DNA from: Clostridium beijerinckii
GTDB taxonomy: Bacteria > Bacillota > Clostridia > Clostridiales > Clostridiaceae
Direction of reading: 5' to 3'
DNA: 64,000 nt
Assembly: GCF_036699995.1 (NCBI RefSeq)
Contig: NZ_CP144906.1
Span: 1,302,001-1,366,000, forward strand
Shown here: positions 54,665-64,000 of the stretch, piece after piece
Position numbering within the stretch: position 1 is the first letter of the stretch
How the letters are laid out: the number at the start of each line of letters is the position of its first letter
The notes under the pieces: model-generated
What the model saw: only the letters and a program-made list of their open reading frames with translations
The model's database searches: none
Told to the model about the DNA's origin: nothing
Made by a program: the position numbers and the translations under genes

Positions 54665-54742
54665 TGAGGTGAGAAAAGGCTCCTCACGCGCTAGTCTTAG
54701 TAATCAGAGATGCAGGATACGCCGACCTGCCAAAAAATAAAT
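54665..54742. other. GC-richer structured intergenic segment
   Basis: GAGGTGAG pairs with CTCCTCAC across GAAAAGG, and GCAGG pairs with CCTGC around ATACGCCGA; CGCGCTAGTCTTAGTAATCAG lies between. It is compact and more GC-rich than its surroundings, and is located just before a strong terminator (54753), like a riboswitch or small RNA. I do not match it to a known class. The rest of the 54639-55064 gap is AT-rich, with the yicC promoter at its end. Confidence 0.4.
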
Positions 54743-54752
54743 TATATTAGAG

Positions 54753-54798
54753 AGATTACTTAACAATGGTTTAATAAATAGTTGTTAAGTAATCTTTT
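54753..54798 (+). terminator. Rho-independent terminator
   Basis: A 14-base stem AGATTACTTAACAA / TTGTTAAGTAATCT with a 15-base loop is followed by TTTTG. It lies about 115 bases after the PBECR-like gene, downstream of the structured segment at 54665. Confidence 0.88.
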
Positions 54799-54987
54799 GC
54801 TATTTAAATAGATAAACCATCTAAGATCTGAAATTATACATATAGATCTACGAAATAAGAATTATGATGTTGTTCCAATTTCTAAGAAAATTCCACTTTT
54901 AACTTGTCACTAATTTTTAGTAAGTATATGAATTTAAAGATTTATCAAATTTGCAAATATAAATGTTAACAATTTGTGAACAGAATG

Positions 54988-55016
54988 TTGACATAGAAAT
55001 TTATTATGATTATACT
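54988..55016 (+). promoter_or_regulatory. Sigma-A promoter of the yicC operon
   Basis: TTGACA (54988-54993), a 17-base spacer, and TATACT (55011-55016). It is placed to drive yicC-remA-gmk-rpoZ-coaBC. Confidence 0.8.
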
Positions 55017-55064
55017 TAGTTAAGCAAACTCCAAATTGTTTAAAAGTTAAAAGGAGGTGTACAG

Positions 55065-55946
55065 TTGATAAGAAGTATGACTAGCTTTGGAAGGGCTCAA
55101 AGCGAAGATGGAAGAAAGTCAAGTTTCTCTATAGAGATGAAGAGCGTAAATCATAGATATTTAGATATAAATATAAGAATGCCTAGAACGATGTTAGCTT
55201 TAGAAGAGAAGATAAGAAAGATAATTAGTAAAAGATTAAATAGAGGTAAAGTTGATGTTTTTATTAATTATAAAGCCTATGGAAATAGCGTTGGAAAAGC
55301 AAATCTAAATATGAAGTTAGCTGAAGAGTATTATAAGTGTTTAAAACAGATCCAAAGTGAATTGAACGTTATTGATGATATATCTACAACTAAAATAGCT
55401 AAATTTCCTGATGTTATTACATTGGAAGAGTTGGATGATGATTTAGATGATATTTTTAGTGAGATATCGCCTCTGATTGAATCGGCTCTAGATTTAATGA
55501 ATGATATGAGATGCAAAGAGGGCGAAAAATTAAAAGTTGATATTTTATCAAAAATTGAGATTATAGAGAATTACGTTGAACAAATAGAAAAGGTAGCTGA
55601 CAGTATCCCTAAGAATTACAAGAAGAAACTTGAAGAAAGATTGGAAGAATTATTATCTGGTGTTGATATAGATGAAAGCAGGATAGCATTAGAAGTGGCT
55701 ATTCTTTCAGATAAGGCAGCAGTAGATGAAGAAATAACAAGACTCAGAAGTCATTTAGACCAAATGAAAAGTACCTTAGATTTAGATGAACCTATTGGAA
55801 GAAAATTAGATTTCATAATTCAAGAAATGAATAGAGAAGCTAATACTATAGCATCTAAATCAACAGAAATAAATATGACTAACAAAGTAATAGAGATAAA
55901 AAATACCATTGAAAAAATAAGAGAACAAGTTCAAAACATTGAATAA
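55065..55946 (+). CDS. yicC: YicC/YloC family endoribonuclease
   Basis: 293 residues. The conserved N terminus IRSMTSFGRAQ and SVNHRYLDINIRMP, and the C-terminal GRKLDFIIQEMNREANTIASK, are diagnostic of the YicC family. E. coli YicC has endoribonuclease activity linked to small RNA decay; the clostridial role is untested. The TTG start has AAGGAGGTG seven bases upstream. It begins the yicC-remA-gmk-rpoZ-coaBC-priA run. Confidence 0.94.
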   Translation: MIRSMTSFGRAQSEDGRKSSFSIEMKSVNHRYLDINIRMPRTMLALEEKIRKIISKRLNRGKVDVFINYKAYGNSVGKANLNMKLAEEYYKCLKQIQSELNVIDDISTTKIAKFPDVITLEELDDDLDDIFSEISPLIESALDLMNDMRCKEGEKLKVDILSKIEIIENYVEQIEKVADSIPKNYKKKLEERLEELLSGVDIDESRIALEVAILSDKAAVDEEITRLRSHLDQMKSTLDLDEPIGRKLDFIIQEMNREANTIASKSTEINMTNKVIEIKNTIEKIREQVQNIE

Positions 55947-55960
55947 TTAGGAGGTAAAAA

Positions 55961-56233
55961 ATGGGAATAAAATTAATAAACATAGGCTTTGGGAATATAG
56001 TCTCTGCTAATAGATTAGTTGCAATTGTGAGTCCTGAATCAGCACCTATTAAAAGAATTATTCAAGAAGCAAGAGATAGAGGTATGCTAATAGATGCTAC
56101 TTACGGAAGAAGAACTAGAGCTGTAATAATAACAGATAGCGATCATGTCATCTTATCAGCAGTTCAACCTGAAACAGTAGCTCATAGATTATCTACAAAA
56201 GATGATATGGCAGTTGATGAGGATGATGAATAA
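55961..56233 (+). CDS. remA: RemA family DNA-binding regulator (DUF370)
   Basis: 90 residues. [21 protein letters not shown] and [20 protein letters not shown] are the conserved RemA blocks. In B. subtilis RemA activates biofilm matrix and osmoprotection genes and forms an octameric DNA-wrapping ring. AGGAGG lies before the ATG. The stop overlaps the gmk start by one base. Confidence 0.95.
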   Translation: MGIKLINIGFGNIVSANRLVAIVSPESAPIKRIIQEARDRGMLIDATYGRRTRAVIITDSDHVILSAVQPETVAHRLSTKDDMAVDEDDE

Positions 56234-56871
56234 TGATTACTAAAGGGAGAGGTCTATTAATAGTTATATCAGGACCGTCTGGTGCTGGAAAAGGTACTAT
56301 ATGTAAAAGATTTATGGAGAAAAATAAGGATGTAATGTTGTCTGTATCAGCTACTACAAGATCTCCAAGAGCTGGAGAAGTAGAAGGTATTAATTACTTT
56401 TTTATGTCCAAAGAGCAGTTTGTAGAAAAGATAGAAAGTAATGATTTCTTAGAATATGCAGAAGTGTATGATAATTACTATGGTACACCTAAATCTAACG
56501 TTGAAGAAATGTTACAAAATGGGAAAGATGTTATTCTAGAAATAGATATACAAGGTGCATTAAAAGTTAAAGAAAACACAAGAGAAGGAGTTTTTGTATT
56601 TATTCTTCCACCATCTATGGAAGAGTTAAAACAAAGAATCATTAACAGGGGCAGTGAAACTCAAGAATCTCTAATGAAGAGATTTAAATCAGCGTATAAG
56701 GAAATTAATTTTATTTCTAAATATAATTATGCTGTAGTAAATGATAAAGTAGAGATAGCTGTAGAAAAATTAGAAGCTATAATATCTGCTGAAAAATGCA
56801 GAGTAGATAGAATAAAAGATAGTATATTAGATTCAAAGGAGGGAATTATTCATGAACAACTCTATGATTAG
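56233..56871 (+). CDS. gmk: Guanylate kinase
   Basis: 212 residues. The P-loop SGPSGAGKGT is at residues 12-21, followed by SVSATTRSPRAGEVEGINYFF and EYAEVYDNYYGTP, the GMP-binding region. It phosphorylates GMP to GDP. The start shares a base with the remA stop; its last 20 bases overlap rpoZ. Confidence 0.97.
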   Translation: MITKGRGLLIVISGPSGAGKGTICKRFMEKNKDVMLSVSATTRSPRAGEVEGINYFFMSKEQFVEKIESNDFLEYAEVYDNYYGTPKSNVEEMLQNGKDVILEIDIQGALKVKENTREGVFVFILPPSMEELKQRIINRGSETQESLMKRFKSAYKEINFISKYNYAVVNDKVEIAVEKLEAIISAEKCRVDRIKDSILDSKEGIIHEQLYD

Positions 56872-57070
56872 TCCATCAGTAGTAGACTTATTAGAAAAGG
56901 TACATGACAGATATTCTTTAGTAATTTTAACATCAAAAAGAGCTAGACAAATAATAGAAGGTGCAGAACCTCAGATTTCAATAAAATCAAATAAACCTTT
57001 AACAATTGCAATAAATGAAGTAGATCAAGATGCAGTTGAATTTGAAATTTTAGAAGAAGGTCTTAAATAA
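56852..57070 (+). CDS. rpoZ: RNA polymerase omega subunit
   Basis: 72 residues. SVVDLLEKVHDRYSLVILTSKRARQI is the conserved omega core that binds the beta-prime subunit. AAAGGAGGG precedes the ATG, which lies 20 bases inside the end of gmk in another frame. Gene order gmk-rpoZ-coaBC is conserved. Confidence 0.95.
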   Translation: MNNSMISPSVVDLLEKVHDRYSLVILTSKRARQIIEGAEPQISIKSNKPLTIAINEVDQDAVEFEILEEGLK

Positions 57071-57071
57071 A

Positions 57072-58256
57072 ATGAAAAAGAATTTAGTGTTGGGTGTAAG
57101 TGGTGGAATTGCAGTATATAAGGCATTAGAAATAGTAAGTTTACTTGTTAAAAAAGATATTAATGTTAATGTAATTATGACAGAATCAGCTACTAAATTT
57201 GTGACCCCATTATCATTTCAATCTTTAAGTCAGAATATGGTTACATGCGATATGTTTGCAGAACCGAAAGCTTGGGAGATTCAACATATAAGCTTAGCAG
57301 AAAAAGCAGATGTATTCTTAGTAGCACCTGCTACAGCTAATATAATAGGTAAAGTTGCAAATGGAATAGCAGATGATATGCTTTCGACTACAATAATGGC
57401 AACTAAGGCAAAAGTGATTTTTGCACCTGCAATGAATACCAATATGTATGAGAATCCTATAGTCCAAGAAAACATTAAGAAATTAAAGTCACTTGGATAT
57501 GAATTTATAGACCCAGCTGAAGGAAGACTTGCTTGTGGAACAAGCGGTAAAGGTAAACTTGAAAGTCCTGAAATTATTGTTGACAAAGTTTTAATGGAAT
57601 TAAATGAAAATAAAGATTTGCTAAATAAAAATGTTGTAGTAACAGCAGGTCCAACTATAGCACCTGTAGATCCTGTGAGGTTTATTACAAATAGATCAAC
57701 TGGAAAAATGGGTTATGCTATAGCAAAGGAAGCACGAAATAGAGGAGCCAATGTAACATTAATATCTGGACCAACATCAATAATAGCTCCAAAAGATATT
57801 AATGTTGTAGAGGTTTCTACCAATGAAGAAATGAAAAATGAAGTTATGAACATATTTGATGAAGCAGATATAGTAATAAAGTCAGCTGCAGTTGCAGATT
57901 ATAAGCCTAAAAATTATAGCACACAGAAAATAAAAAAAGGTGACGGAGAGCTTTGCATAGAATTTATTAGAGATAATGATATTCTAATGGAGCTTGGAAG
58001 CAAAAAGAAAAATCAAATTCTAGTAGGATTTGCGGCTGAAAGCCAAGAGTTAAAAGACAATGCTATGTCAAAACTACAAAGAAAAAATTTAGATTATATT
58101 GTAGCAAACGATATAACAGCAAGTGATACTGGGTTTGCCTCAGAAGATAATAAAGTAATAATCTTGTCTAAAGAAGGTAAGGAAATTTACTTGGATAAGA
58201 TGAGCAAAGAAAAAATTGCAACTAACTTATTTGATATTATACTTGAGAAGCGCTAG
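57072..58256 (+). CDS. coaBC: Phosphopantothenoylcysteine decarboxylase/synthetase CoaBC
   Basis: 394 residues, a bifunctional coenzyme A pathway fusion. The N-terminal flavin decarboxylase (GVSGGIAVYKALEIV; PAMNTNMYENP; ACGTSGKGKL) occupies about 1-180; the C-terminal synthetase (VVVTAGPTIAPVDPVRFITN; AVADYKP; VGFAAES) occupies about 190-394. It starts one base after the rpoZ stop. Its stop codon lies inside the terminator hairpin at 58247. Confidence 0.96.
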   Translation: MKKNLVLGVSGGIAVYKALEIVSLLVKKDINVNVIMTESATKFVTPLSFQSLSQNMVTCDMFAEPKAWEIQHISLAEKADVFLVAPATANIIGKVANGIADDMLSTTIMATKAKVIFAPAMNTNMYENPIVQENIKKLKSLGYEFIDPAEGRLACGTSGKGKLESPEIIVDKVLMELNENKDLLNKNVVVTAGPTIAPVDPVRFITNRSTGKMGYAIAKEARNRGANVTLISGPTSIIAPKDINVVEVSTNEEMKNEVMNIFDEADIVIKSAAVADYKPKNYSTQKIKKGDGELCIEFIRDNDILMELGSKKKNQILVGFAAESQELKDNAMSKLQRKNLDYIVANDITASDTGFASEDNKVIILSKEGKEIYLDKMSKEKIATNLFDIILEKR

Positions 58257-58273
58257 AATTTGCGCTTCTTTTA
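58247..58273 (+). terminator. Terminator overlapping the coaBC stop codon
   Basis: GAAGCGC / GCGCTTC forms a stem with the coaBC TAG in its loop, followed by TTTTATT. A second, weaker dyad TGATTATTA / TAATAATCA lies at 58341-58367 before priA. Confidence 0.82.
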
Positions 58274-58435
58274 TTAATATTGGAAATACTTATACATATA
58301 ATACACAAATGAGGGTAGATGTATAGGAATGAAATAGTTTTGATTATTAGCTTTTACGTAATAATCAGAAGGTAATTATCTAATATTGAATATTGTTAAT
58401 ATAAGATTAGATGTGAGGTGATAGGTATAAATATC

Positions 58436-60634
58436 ATGTATGCTGAAATAATTATAAATAGTGATGCTTTGGAAATTGATAAGCCATTTACATACAAAGT
58501 ACCTAGCGAACTTCAGGATAAAATAGGAATAGGATTTAGAGTAAAAGTGCCTTTTGGGCCTAAAAGCAGACCAATAGAAGGCTTTGTATTTTCAATATTA
58601 CAGGAAGATGATTTAATTAATTTCAATTATAGAGTGAAAGAGATTTTAAATATATGTGATGATTATGCTATATTAACAAACTATGATATGGAAGTAATTA
58701 AATTTTTAAGAAGAAAGTATTTATGTAAATTTATTGATGCAATTCGCCTTATGATTCCTGTTGGAATTATGAAGGGGCTAAGGGAAAAAAAGAAAAAAGT
58801 AGTTTTAGTAAATGAAGAAATACAAGCGGATCAGCTGGATAAAGAAAATTACAAAAAATTATATGATTTCATAGCCAGCAACAATGGGATTTATACAAAA
58901 ACAGAAATTGTTAGTAATGGATGCTTCTCTTTATACTTATTAAATAAGTTAATAGAAAAAGGTATACTAAGGACAGAAGAACAAACAGTATTTAGATACA
59001 ACACTCGAATATATGATACTGATAGTAATAAGAAACTTACAGTAGAGCAGGAAAACTGTCTTAATACGATTTTAAACAGTCCTGATCAAAAATATCTAAT
59101 AAAAGGTGTTACGGGATCGGGGAAGACAGAAGTATATATAAGACTAGTTGAAGAGATGTTAAGTCAAAATAAAAGTACAATTGTTTTAGTTCCGGAAATT
59201 TCATTAACCCCTCAGATGATTGAACGATTTAAAGGCCGATTTGGAGAGAATGTTGCACTTTTTCATAGCAGGTTAAGTGATGGTGAAAGATTTGATGAGT
59301 GGTATAGAGTAAAAGAAGGGAAAGCTAAATTAGTTATAGGAGCACGAAGTGCCTTGTTTTTACCGCTTCAGGATCTTGGACTTATTATAATTGATGAAGA
59401 ACATGAAAATACATATAAATCAGAACATAATCCTAAATATCATACTAGAGAAGTAAGCGAGTTCATATGCGAAATTAAGGGCTGTAAATTAGTTATGGGG
59501 TCAGCAACTCCTAGCGTTGAAAGCTATTACAAAGCTATCAGAGGTGAATATAAGTTAATAGAAATGCATAAAAGGACTAATGGAAAAGAAATGCCGCATA
59601 TGGAAATAATGGATATGAGGGAAGAGCTGAAAAGTAAGAATTTATCATTGTTCAGTAGAAAACTTTTAGCTGAAATAGAGGCAACTTTAAAAAATAAGAA
59701 GCAGGTAATTTTATTTTTAAACAGAAGAGGGTATTCAACATTTATTTCGTGTAGAAGTTGTGGATATGTATTTAAATGTCCAGAATGCGATGTTTCTATG
59801 ACATACCATAAAAATGGATATTTGATATGCCATTACTGCGGAAGGGCAGAGAAATCAAAAACTGTATGTCCAAAATGTAATAGTAAATATGTGAAATTTT
59901 TTGGAGCAGGAACAGAACGTGTTGAACTAGAAGTGAAAAAATATTTTCCGAAATCAAGAGTATTGAGAATGGATGTTGACACTACACGGCATAAAAATTC
60001 TCATGAATCCATTTATAATTGTTTTAAAAATGGAGAAGCAGACATATTAATTGGAACACAAATGGTGTCAAAAGGATTAGATTTTAAAAATGTTACACTG
60101 GTTGGAGTTTTAGCGGCAGACATGTCTCTGAATTTGCCTGATTACAGAGCTTCTGAAAGAACATATCAAATAATAACGCAGGTTGCGGGCAGGTCTGGAA
60201 GAGGTGAAGATGAAGGCAAGGTAATAGTTCAAAGCTATACGCCAAACCACTATAGTTTAAAGTGTGCTCAAGAAGAGGATTATGAATCTCTATTTAAAGA
60301 AGAAATAAAGATTAGAAGGTTGATGGAAAATCCTCCTTTTGGTAAAATATTATTAATTGTTGGATCTTCGAAATTTGAAGAAAAATTAACAAAATTTATG
60401 TATACTTTAGAGGCTGATTTGAAAAAATTAGTAGTAGATGATCTTACTATTCTCGGACCAGTTCCTTGTATAATTTCTAAATTAAAAGAAAATTACAGAT
60501 GGCAGATAATAATAAAAGGAAATTTTGATGATGAGTTTAGTGAAAAAGTTAAAGATACACTTTATCTATTAAATAAGAGTGTATATAATGAAATAAGGGT
60601 TAGTATAGATATTAATCCTAATAATATGACATAG
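58436..60634 (+). CDS. priA: Primosomal replication restart helicase PriA
   Basis: 732 residues. The N-terminal 3'-DNA-binding domain (YAEIIINSDALEIDKPFTYKV) is followed by helicase motifs GVTGSGKTEVY (Walker A), IIDEEHENTYKSE and GSATPSVESY. Eight zinc-binding cysteines (CRSCGYVFKCPEC; CHYCGRAEKSKTVCPKC) follow, then VAGRSGRG. It reloads the replisome at collapsed forks. I start at ATG 58436, about nine bases after ATAGGT; GTG 58418 lies within a GAGGTG site. Confidence 0.96.
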   Translation: MYAEIIINSDALEIDKPFTYKVPSELQDKIGIGFRVKVPFGPKSRPIEGFVFSILQEDDLINFNYRVKEILNICDDYAILTNYDMEVIKFLRRKYLCKFIDAIRLMIPVGIMKGLREKKKKVVLVNEEIQADQLDKENYKKLYDFIASNNGIYTKTEIVSNGCFSLYLLNKLIEKGILRTEEQTVFRYNTRIYDTDSNKKLTVEQENCLNTILNSPDQKYLIKGVTGSGKTEVYIRLVEEMLSQNKSTIVLVPEISLTPQMIERFKGRFGENVALFHSRLSDGERFDEWYRVKEGKAKLVIGARSALFLPLQDLGLIIIDEEHENTYKSEHNPKYHTREVSEFICEIKGCKLVMGSATPSVESYYKAIRGEYKLIEMHKRTNGKEMPHMEIMDMREELKSKNLSLFSRKLLAEIEATLKNKKQVILFLNRRGYSTFISCRSCGYVFKCPECDVSMTYHKNGYLICHYCGRAEKSKTVCPKCNSKYVKFFGAGTERVELEVKKYFPKSRVLRMDVDTTRHKNSHESIYNCFKNGEADILIGTQMVSKGLDFKNVTLVGVLAADMSLNLPDYRASERTYQIITQVAGRSGRGEDEGKVIVQSYTPNHYSLKCAQEEDYESLFKEEIKIRRLMENPPFGKILLIVGSSKFEEKLTKFMYTLEADLKKLVVDDLTILGPVPCIISKLKENYRWQIIIKGNFDDEFSEKVKDTLYLLNKSVYNEIRVSIDINPNNMT

Positions 60635-60646
60635 GGGGAATACAAA

Positions 60647-61105
60647 ATGGCATTAAGAAATATAAGAAAATATGGTGATGACGTACTAAGAAAGAAATGC
60701 AGAGAAGTTGATAAAATAGATGCTAGACTATTGACATTAATTGAAGATATGAAAGAAACAATGTATGACGCTGACGGCGTTGGTCTTGCAGCTCCTCAGG
60801 TTGGGATATTAAAGAGATTATTTGTTGTAGATATTGGAGATGGACCACTAGTATTTATTAATCCAGAAATAATAGAAACAAGTGGGTCTCAAATAGACGA
60901 AGAAGGATGCCTTAGTTTACCAGGAGAAACAGAAGAAGTTATGAGACCTAATTACGTTAGAGCGAAAGCTTTAAATGAAAAGGGAGAAGAATTCGAAATA
61001 GAAGCTGAAGAGTTACTTGCAAGAGCTATATTACATGAATATGACCATTTAAATGGAACTTTATTTATAGATAGAGTTAAAGGTAGAGGGGCTTCAAAAA
61101 AATAA
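60647..61105 (+). CDS. def: Peptide deformylase
   Basis: 152 residues. The three metal motifs are present: [19 protein letters not shown] and [10 protein letters not shown] (HExxH). It removes the formyl group from new proteins and is adjacent to fmt, which adds the formyl group to initiator tRNA. GGGGG precedes the ATG. Confidence 0.97.
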   Translation: MALRNIRKYGDDVLRKKCREVDKIDARLLTLIEDMKETMYDADGVGLAAPQVGILKRLFVVDIGDGPLVFINPEIIETSGSQIDEEGCLSLPGETEEVMRPNYVRAKALNEKGEEFEIEAEELLARAILHEYDHLNGTLFIDRVKGRGASKK

Positions 61106-61127
61106 ATACTGATAGGAGGATAATATA

Positions 61128-62054
61128 ATGAATATAGTATTTATGGGTACTCCTGATTTTGCAGTTCCTTCTTTGCAAAGAATGATTAAAGAGTACAATG
61201 TTACTGCTATTTTGACTCAACCAGACAAACCAAAGGGTAGAGGAAAGAAAATGGCGTACTCTGCAGTTAAAGAAGAAGGATTAAAACATGAAATCCCAAT
61301 ATACCAGCCAATAAAGTTAAAAGATGATAGAGATTTGATAGAGAAATTAAAAGAGCTCAAACCAGATTTTATTATAGTAGTGGCATTTGGGCAGATTTTA
61401 ACTAAGGAAGTATTGGATATACCAAAGTATGGATGTATAAATCTTCATGCATCTTTGCTTCCAATGTATAGAGGTGCTGCACCACTAAATTGGGCAATAA
61501 TAAATGGAGAGAAGATTTCTGGGAATACCACAATGCTTATGGATGTTGGTTTAGATACAGGAGATATGATTCTTAAGGATGAAGTTGAAATTCCTAATAA
61601 TATGACAACTGGTGAATTACATGATATATTAATGATTAGAGGAGCAGACTTACTTGTAAAAAGTATAGAGGGAATTTCTAAAGGAGAGATAGTTCCAGAA
61701 AAGCAAGGAAATGAGACTTTTTATGCCAAGATGCTTGATAAGAACATCGCTAATATAGATTGGAATAAAAGTGCTGAAGAGATTCATAACTTAGTTAGAG
61801 GACTAAATCCATGGCCAATTGCTTACACCGATTATAAGAATGAAAGAATGAAGATATATGAAACAGAAGTTCTAAGAGAAAAAAGCAACAAAGAACCTGG
61901 TACTATTATAGATGTAAGCAAAAATGGAGTGAAAGTTTCATGTAAGGAAGATGTTCTCTTAATAAAAAGAGTACAGTTTCCTAATGGTAAGCCTTTGACA
62001 ATAGAACAATATATTAATGGACATGAAATAGAGGAAAATATAATTTTACAATAA
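61128..62054 (+). CDS. fmt: Methionyl-tRNA formyltransferase
   Basis: 308 residues. Typical motifs: [14 protein letters not shown] at the N terminus, [20 protein letters not shown] (the catalytic Asn/His loop) and [16 protein letters not shown]. The C-terminal tRNA-binding barrel is complete. It lies 22 bases after def with AGGAGG before the ATG. Confidence 0.97.
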   Translation: MNIVFMGTPDFAVPSLQRMIKEYNVTAILTQPDKPKGRGKKMAYSAVKEEGLKHEIPIYQPIKLKDDRDLIEKLKELKPDFIIVVAFGQILTKEVLDIPKYGCINLHASLLPMYRGAAPLNWAIINGEKISGNTTMLMDVGLDTGDMILKDEVEIPNNMTTGELHDILMIRGADLLVKSIEGISKGEIVPEKQGNETFYAKMLDKNIANIDWNKSAEEIHNLVRGLNPWPIAYTDYKNERMKIYETEVLREKSNKEPGTIIDVSKNGVKVSCKEDVLLIKRVQFPNGKPLTIEQYINGHEIEENIILQ

Positions 62055-62069
62055 TGGAGTTGATGTTTA

Positions 62070-62762
62070 ATGCATTTTTATCCGTTTTTTGATCCAACAA
62101 TGATATTATTAGTTCCAGCTATAATAATTTCATTTTGGGCTCAATCCAAAATTAATAGTGCGTATAGTAAGTATAGCCAAGTAAGAACAATAAATGGATA
62201 TACTGGTCAACAAGTTGCAAGAATGATGTTAGATGAAGCTGGGCTTTTTGATGTTAGAATAGAATTGATAAATTCAAAGCTTGGAGATCATTACGATCCT
62301 ACAAGTAAAATCCTCAGACTGTCCCCAGAGGTATATTCAGGTGGATCTATTTCTTCAGCAGGCATAGCTGCCCATGAGGTTGGGCATGCATTGCAGCATA
62401 AAGAAAGGTATGCTCCACTAGTAATAAGAAATTCTATTGTGCCAGTTGTAAATATTGGCTCAAATGTATCATGGATGCTATTCTTTGTTGGTATATTATT
62501 AGGTTTTAAGGGATTAACTACACTTGGAATAATTCTATTTTCAGGAGTTGTAATTTTTCAGCTAATAACATTACCTGTAGAGTTTGATGCATCTACCAGA
62601 GCTTTGAATATATTAAAGTCTAGAGGAATATTATATGGTGACGAAACTAAAAGTGCACAAAAGGTTTTAGACGCAGCAGCAATGACATATGTAGCTGCAA
62701 CGTTAATGGCAGTATCACAGTTAATAAGATTAATTGCTATAAGCAATAGAAGAAATGATTAG
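62070..62762 (+). CDS. YugP-family membrane zinc metallopeptidase
   Basis: 230 residues. The zinc motif HEVGH (AAHEVGHALQHKE) lies near residue 108; hydrophobic segments are at the N terminus and around 135-180, so the active site is at the membrane. YugP-type peptidases are common in Firmicutes, with no defined substrate. It is located between fmt and rsmB, where many clostridia carry it. The ATG has GGAG about 12 bases upstream. Confidence 0.93.
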   Translation: MHFYPFFDPTMILLVPAIIISFWAQSKINSAYSKYSQVRTINGYTGQQVARMMLDEAGLFDVRIELINSKLGDHYDPTSKILRLSPEVYSGGSISSAGIAAHEVGHALQHKERYAPLVIRNSIVPVVNIGSNVSWMLFFVGILLGFKGLTTLGIILFSGVVIFQLITLPVEFDASTRALNILKSRGILYGDETKSAQKVLDAAAMTYVAATLMAVSQLIRLIAISNRRND

Positions 62763-62776
62763 TAAAGAGGTAGCGT

Positions 62777-64000
62777 ATGAATTGTAGAAAATTAGCAGTA
62801 AAGATATTAGGAAGAGTCTTAAATGAAGGGGCTTACTCTAATATAGTATTAGCAAAAGAGTTAAATGAAGCAGAATTAAGTGATAAAGATAAAGCACTAT
62901 TGACTGAAATTGTCTATGGAGTTTTAAGAAGGAAAAAAACATTAGATATTATAATTTCAAACTTTGTAAAAGACCTTAAGTTAATGAATAAAGATATCTT
63001 AAATATTTTAAGAGTAGCAATATATCAAATGAACTTTTTGGATAAGATACCTAGCTATGCTGCTTGTAATGAAGCAGTAGAGGAAGCTAAAGAAATATCA
63101 GAAAATGATTCAAAGTTAGTAAATGGAATACTTAGAAATTTCACTAAAAATCCTGATGATATTGAAGTTCTAGGAAATAAAATTGATGAATATGCATATA
63201 AGTTTTCATTTGAACCTTGGATGATAAGACTTTTAATAAAACAATATGGTGAAAATGTATCAAAGAAAATAATGTCTGGATTAAATTCAATCCCACAAGT
63301 AAGTGTTAGAGTAAATGAACTTAAAGCAGATTATGATGAAGTCTTTGAAAAATTAGAAGAACTTGAATATGAAGTTGAAGAAGGCGCTATTTGCCCAGAA
63401 GCAATTTGCATAAAAGGTGGTAAATCTATAGAAAATAATCCGCTATTCCAAGAAGGAAAAATCACAGTTCAAGATGAAAGTGCAATGATTATAGCACCAT
63501 TATTAGAATTGGAAGAAGGAATGACAGTTACAGATTTGTGTAGTGCACCTGGTGGTAAAACTACTCATATTGCTGAAATACTTCAAAACACTGGAAAAGT
63601 ATTAGCGTATGATCTTCATGAATCTAAACTTGGATTAATAAAAGAAAATTGTGAGAGATTAGGTATAACTAACGTTGAAGTTAATACAAGTGATGCAACT
63701 AAATTAAACCCAGATTTAATAGCATCTAGTGATAGAATCTTAATAGATGTTCCTTGTTCAGGGCTTGGAATAATAAGAAAAAAACCGGAAATAAAGTGGA
63801 ACAAGACAAGAAATGAATTAAGAGAAATTATAAAAATTCAAAGAGATATAATGGAATGTGCATGGATGTATTTAAAAGAGGATGGAATAATGATATATTC
63901 AACTTGTACATTAAATAAAGAAGAAAATGAAGAAAATATTGAGTGGTTTGTTAGCAGACATAAAGACTGTAGCGTGAAAAAGATCTTTATTGGTAAACAA
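62777..64000 (+). CDS. rsmB: 16S rRNA m5C967 methyltransferase RsmB (3' end outside window)
   Basis: The open frame runs from ATG 62777 to the window edge (408 codons, no stop), so the gene is incomplete here only because of the window. The NusB-like N-terminal domain (about 1-130) is followed by a Fmu/RsmB methyltransferase domain with the SAM motif DLCSAPGGKTTHIAE (near 255) and the catalytic-Cys motifs VPCSGLG and YSTCTLNKEENE. AAAGAGG precedes the ATG. Order def-fmt-rsmB is conserved. Confidence 0.95.
   Translation, partial: MNCRKLAVKILGRVLNEGAYSNIVLAKELNEAELSDKDKALLTEIVYGVLRRKKTLDIIISNFVKDLKLMNKDILNILRVAIYQMNFLDKIPSYAACNEAVEEAKEISENDSKLVNGILRNFTKNPDDIEVLGNKIDEYAYKFSFEPWMIRLLIKQYGENVSKKIMSGLNSIPQVSVRVNELKADYDEVFEKLEELEYEVEEGAICPEAICIKGGKSIENNPLFQEGKITVQDESAMIIAPLLELEEGMTVTDLCSAPGGKTTHIAEILQNTGKVLAYDLHESKLGLIKENCERLGITNVEVNTSDATKLNPDLIASSDRILIDVPCSGLGIIRKKPEIKWNKTRNELREIIKIQRDIMECAWMYLKEDGIMIYSTCTLNKEENEENIEWFVSRHKDCSVKKIFIGKQ

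Overview
The window is low-GC, AT-rich DNA from an endospore-forming Firmicute, almost certainly a Clostridium sensu stricto. The evidence is the complete spoIIGA-sigE-sigG cluster next to ftsA-ftsZ, an unsplit sigK, spoIVA, a T-box in front of alaS, frequent TTG/GTG starts with strong Shine-Dalgarno sites, and choline-binding-type cell-wall repeats. The gene order resembles the C. beijerinckii / C. saccharoperbutylacetonicum group, but that species guess is inference. Nearly all genes lie on the + strand. The two exceptions are a wall-binding protein and an IS transposase near the left end.

Layout. 1-7.7 kb is a cell-surface accessory region: the end of an ABC permease, two secreted proteins with choline-binding-type repeats (one carrying a long repetitive beta-rich domain), an IS4-type insertion sequence with clear ends, and an uncharacterised secreted-protein/membrane-protein pair. 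7.7-8.4 kb is packed with small repeats. 8.4-13 kb holds rarA and an iscR-iscS-iscU-mnmA operon for Fe-S cluster assembly and tRNA thiolation. 13-16 kb has a Gly/Tyr/Asp repeat protein, a PRC-barrel protein and an AI-2E family permease. 15.7-21 kb is T-box-alaS-ireB-ruvX-DUF1292-fur, followed by rnjA, typA and mltG-trmR-trhP. 28-39 kb is the division and sporulation block: class B PBP, sigK, pilT, ftsA, ftsZ, spoIIGA, sigE, sigG, ymxH-type gene, nrdR. 39-48 kb is pgeF followed by the phosphate regulon phoP-phoR-pstSCAB-phoU-phoU. 48-54 kb is a PDZ/radical-SAM protein, der, gpsA, spoIVA and a small PBECR-like protein. 55-64 kb is the conserved yicC-remA-gmk-rpoZ-coaBC-priA-def-fmt-yugP-rsmB run; rsmB runs off the window.

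Most coding content is conserved core machinery. The unusual content is between genes: at least five families of short dispersed repeats recur. (A) About 165-230 bp MITE-like elements with TTAGGCA...TGCCTTA ends. (B) A roughly 60 bp leader followed by a variable TTGTGAA-type heptamer array. (C) An approximately 85 bp unit upstream of rarA and upstream of the radical-SAM gene. (D) A GCAGCTATGCTGC unit that is tandemly duplicated between the alaS T-box and its start codon. (E) Terminal-inverted-repeat elements with a shared hairpin core, clustered around the PBP/sigK genes and in the 1 kb gap between ftsZ and spoIIGA, where one copy folds into a three-level nested palindrome. I found no CRISPR array, tRNA, rRNA or prophage. 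All statements about families rest on motif recognition by eye; no searches or folding programs were run.
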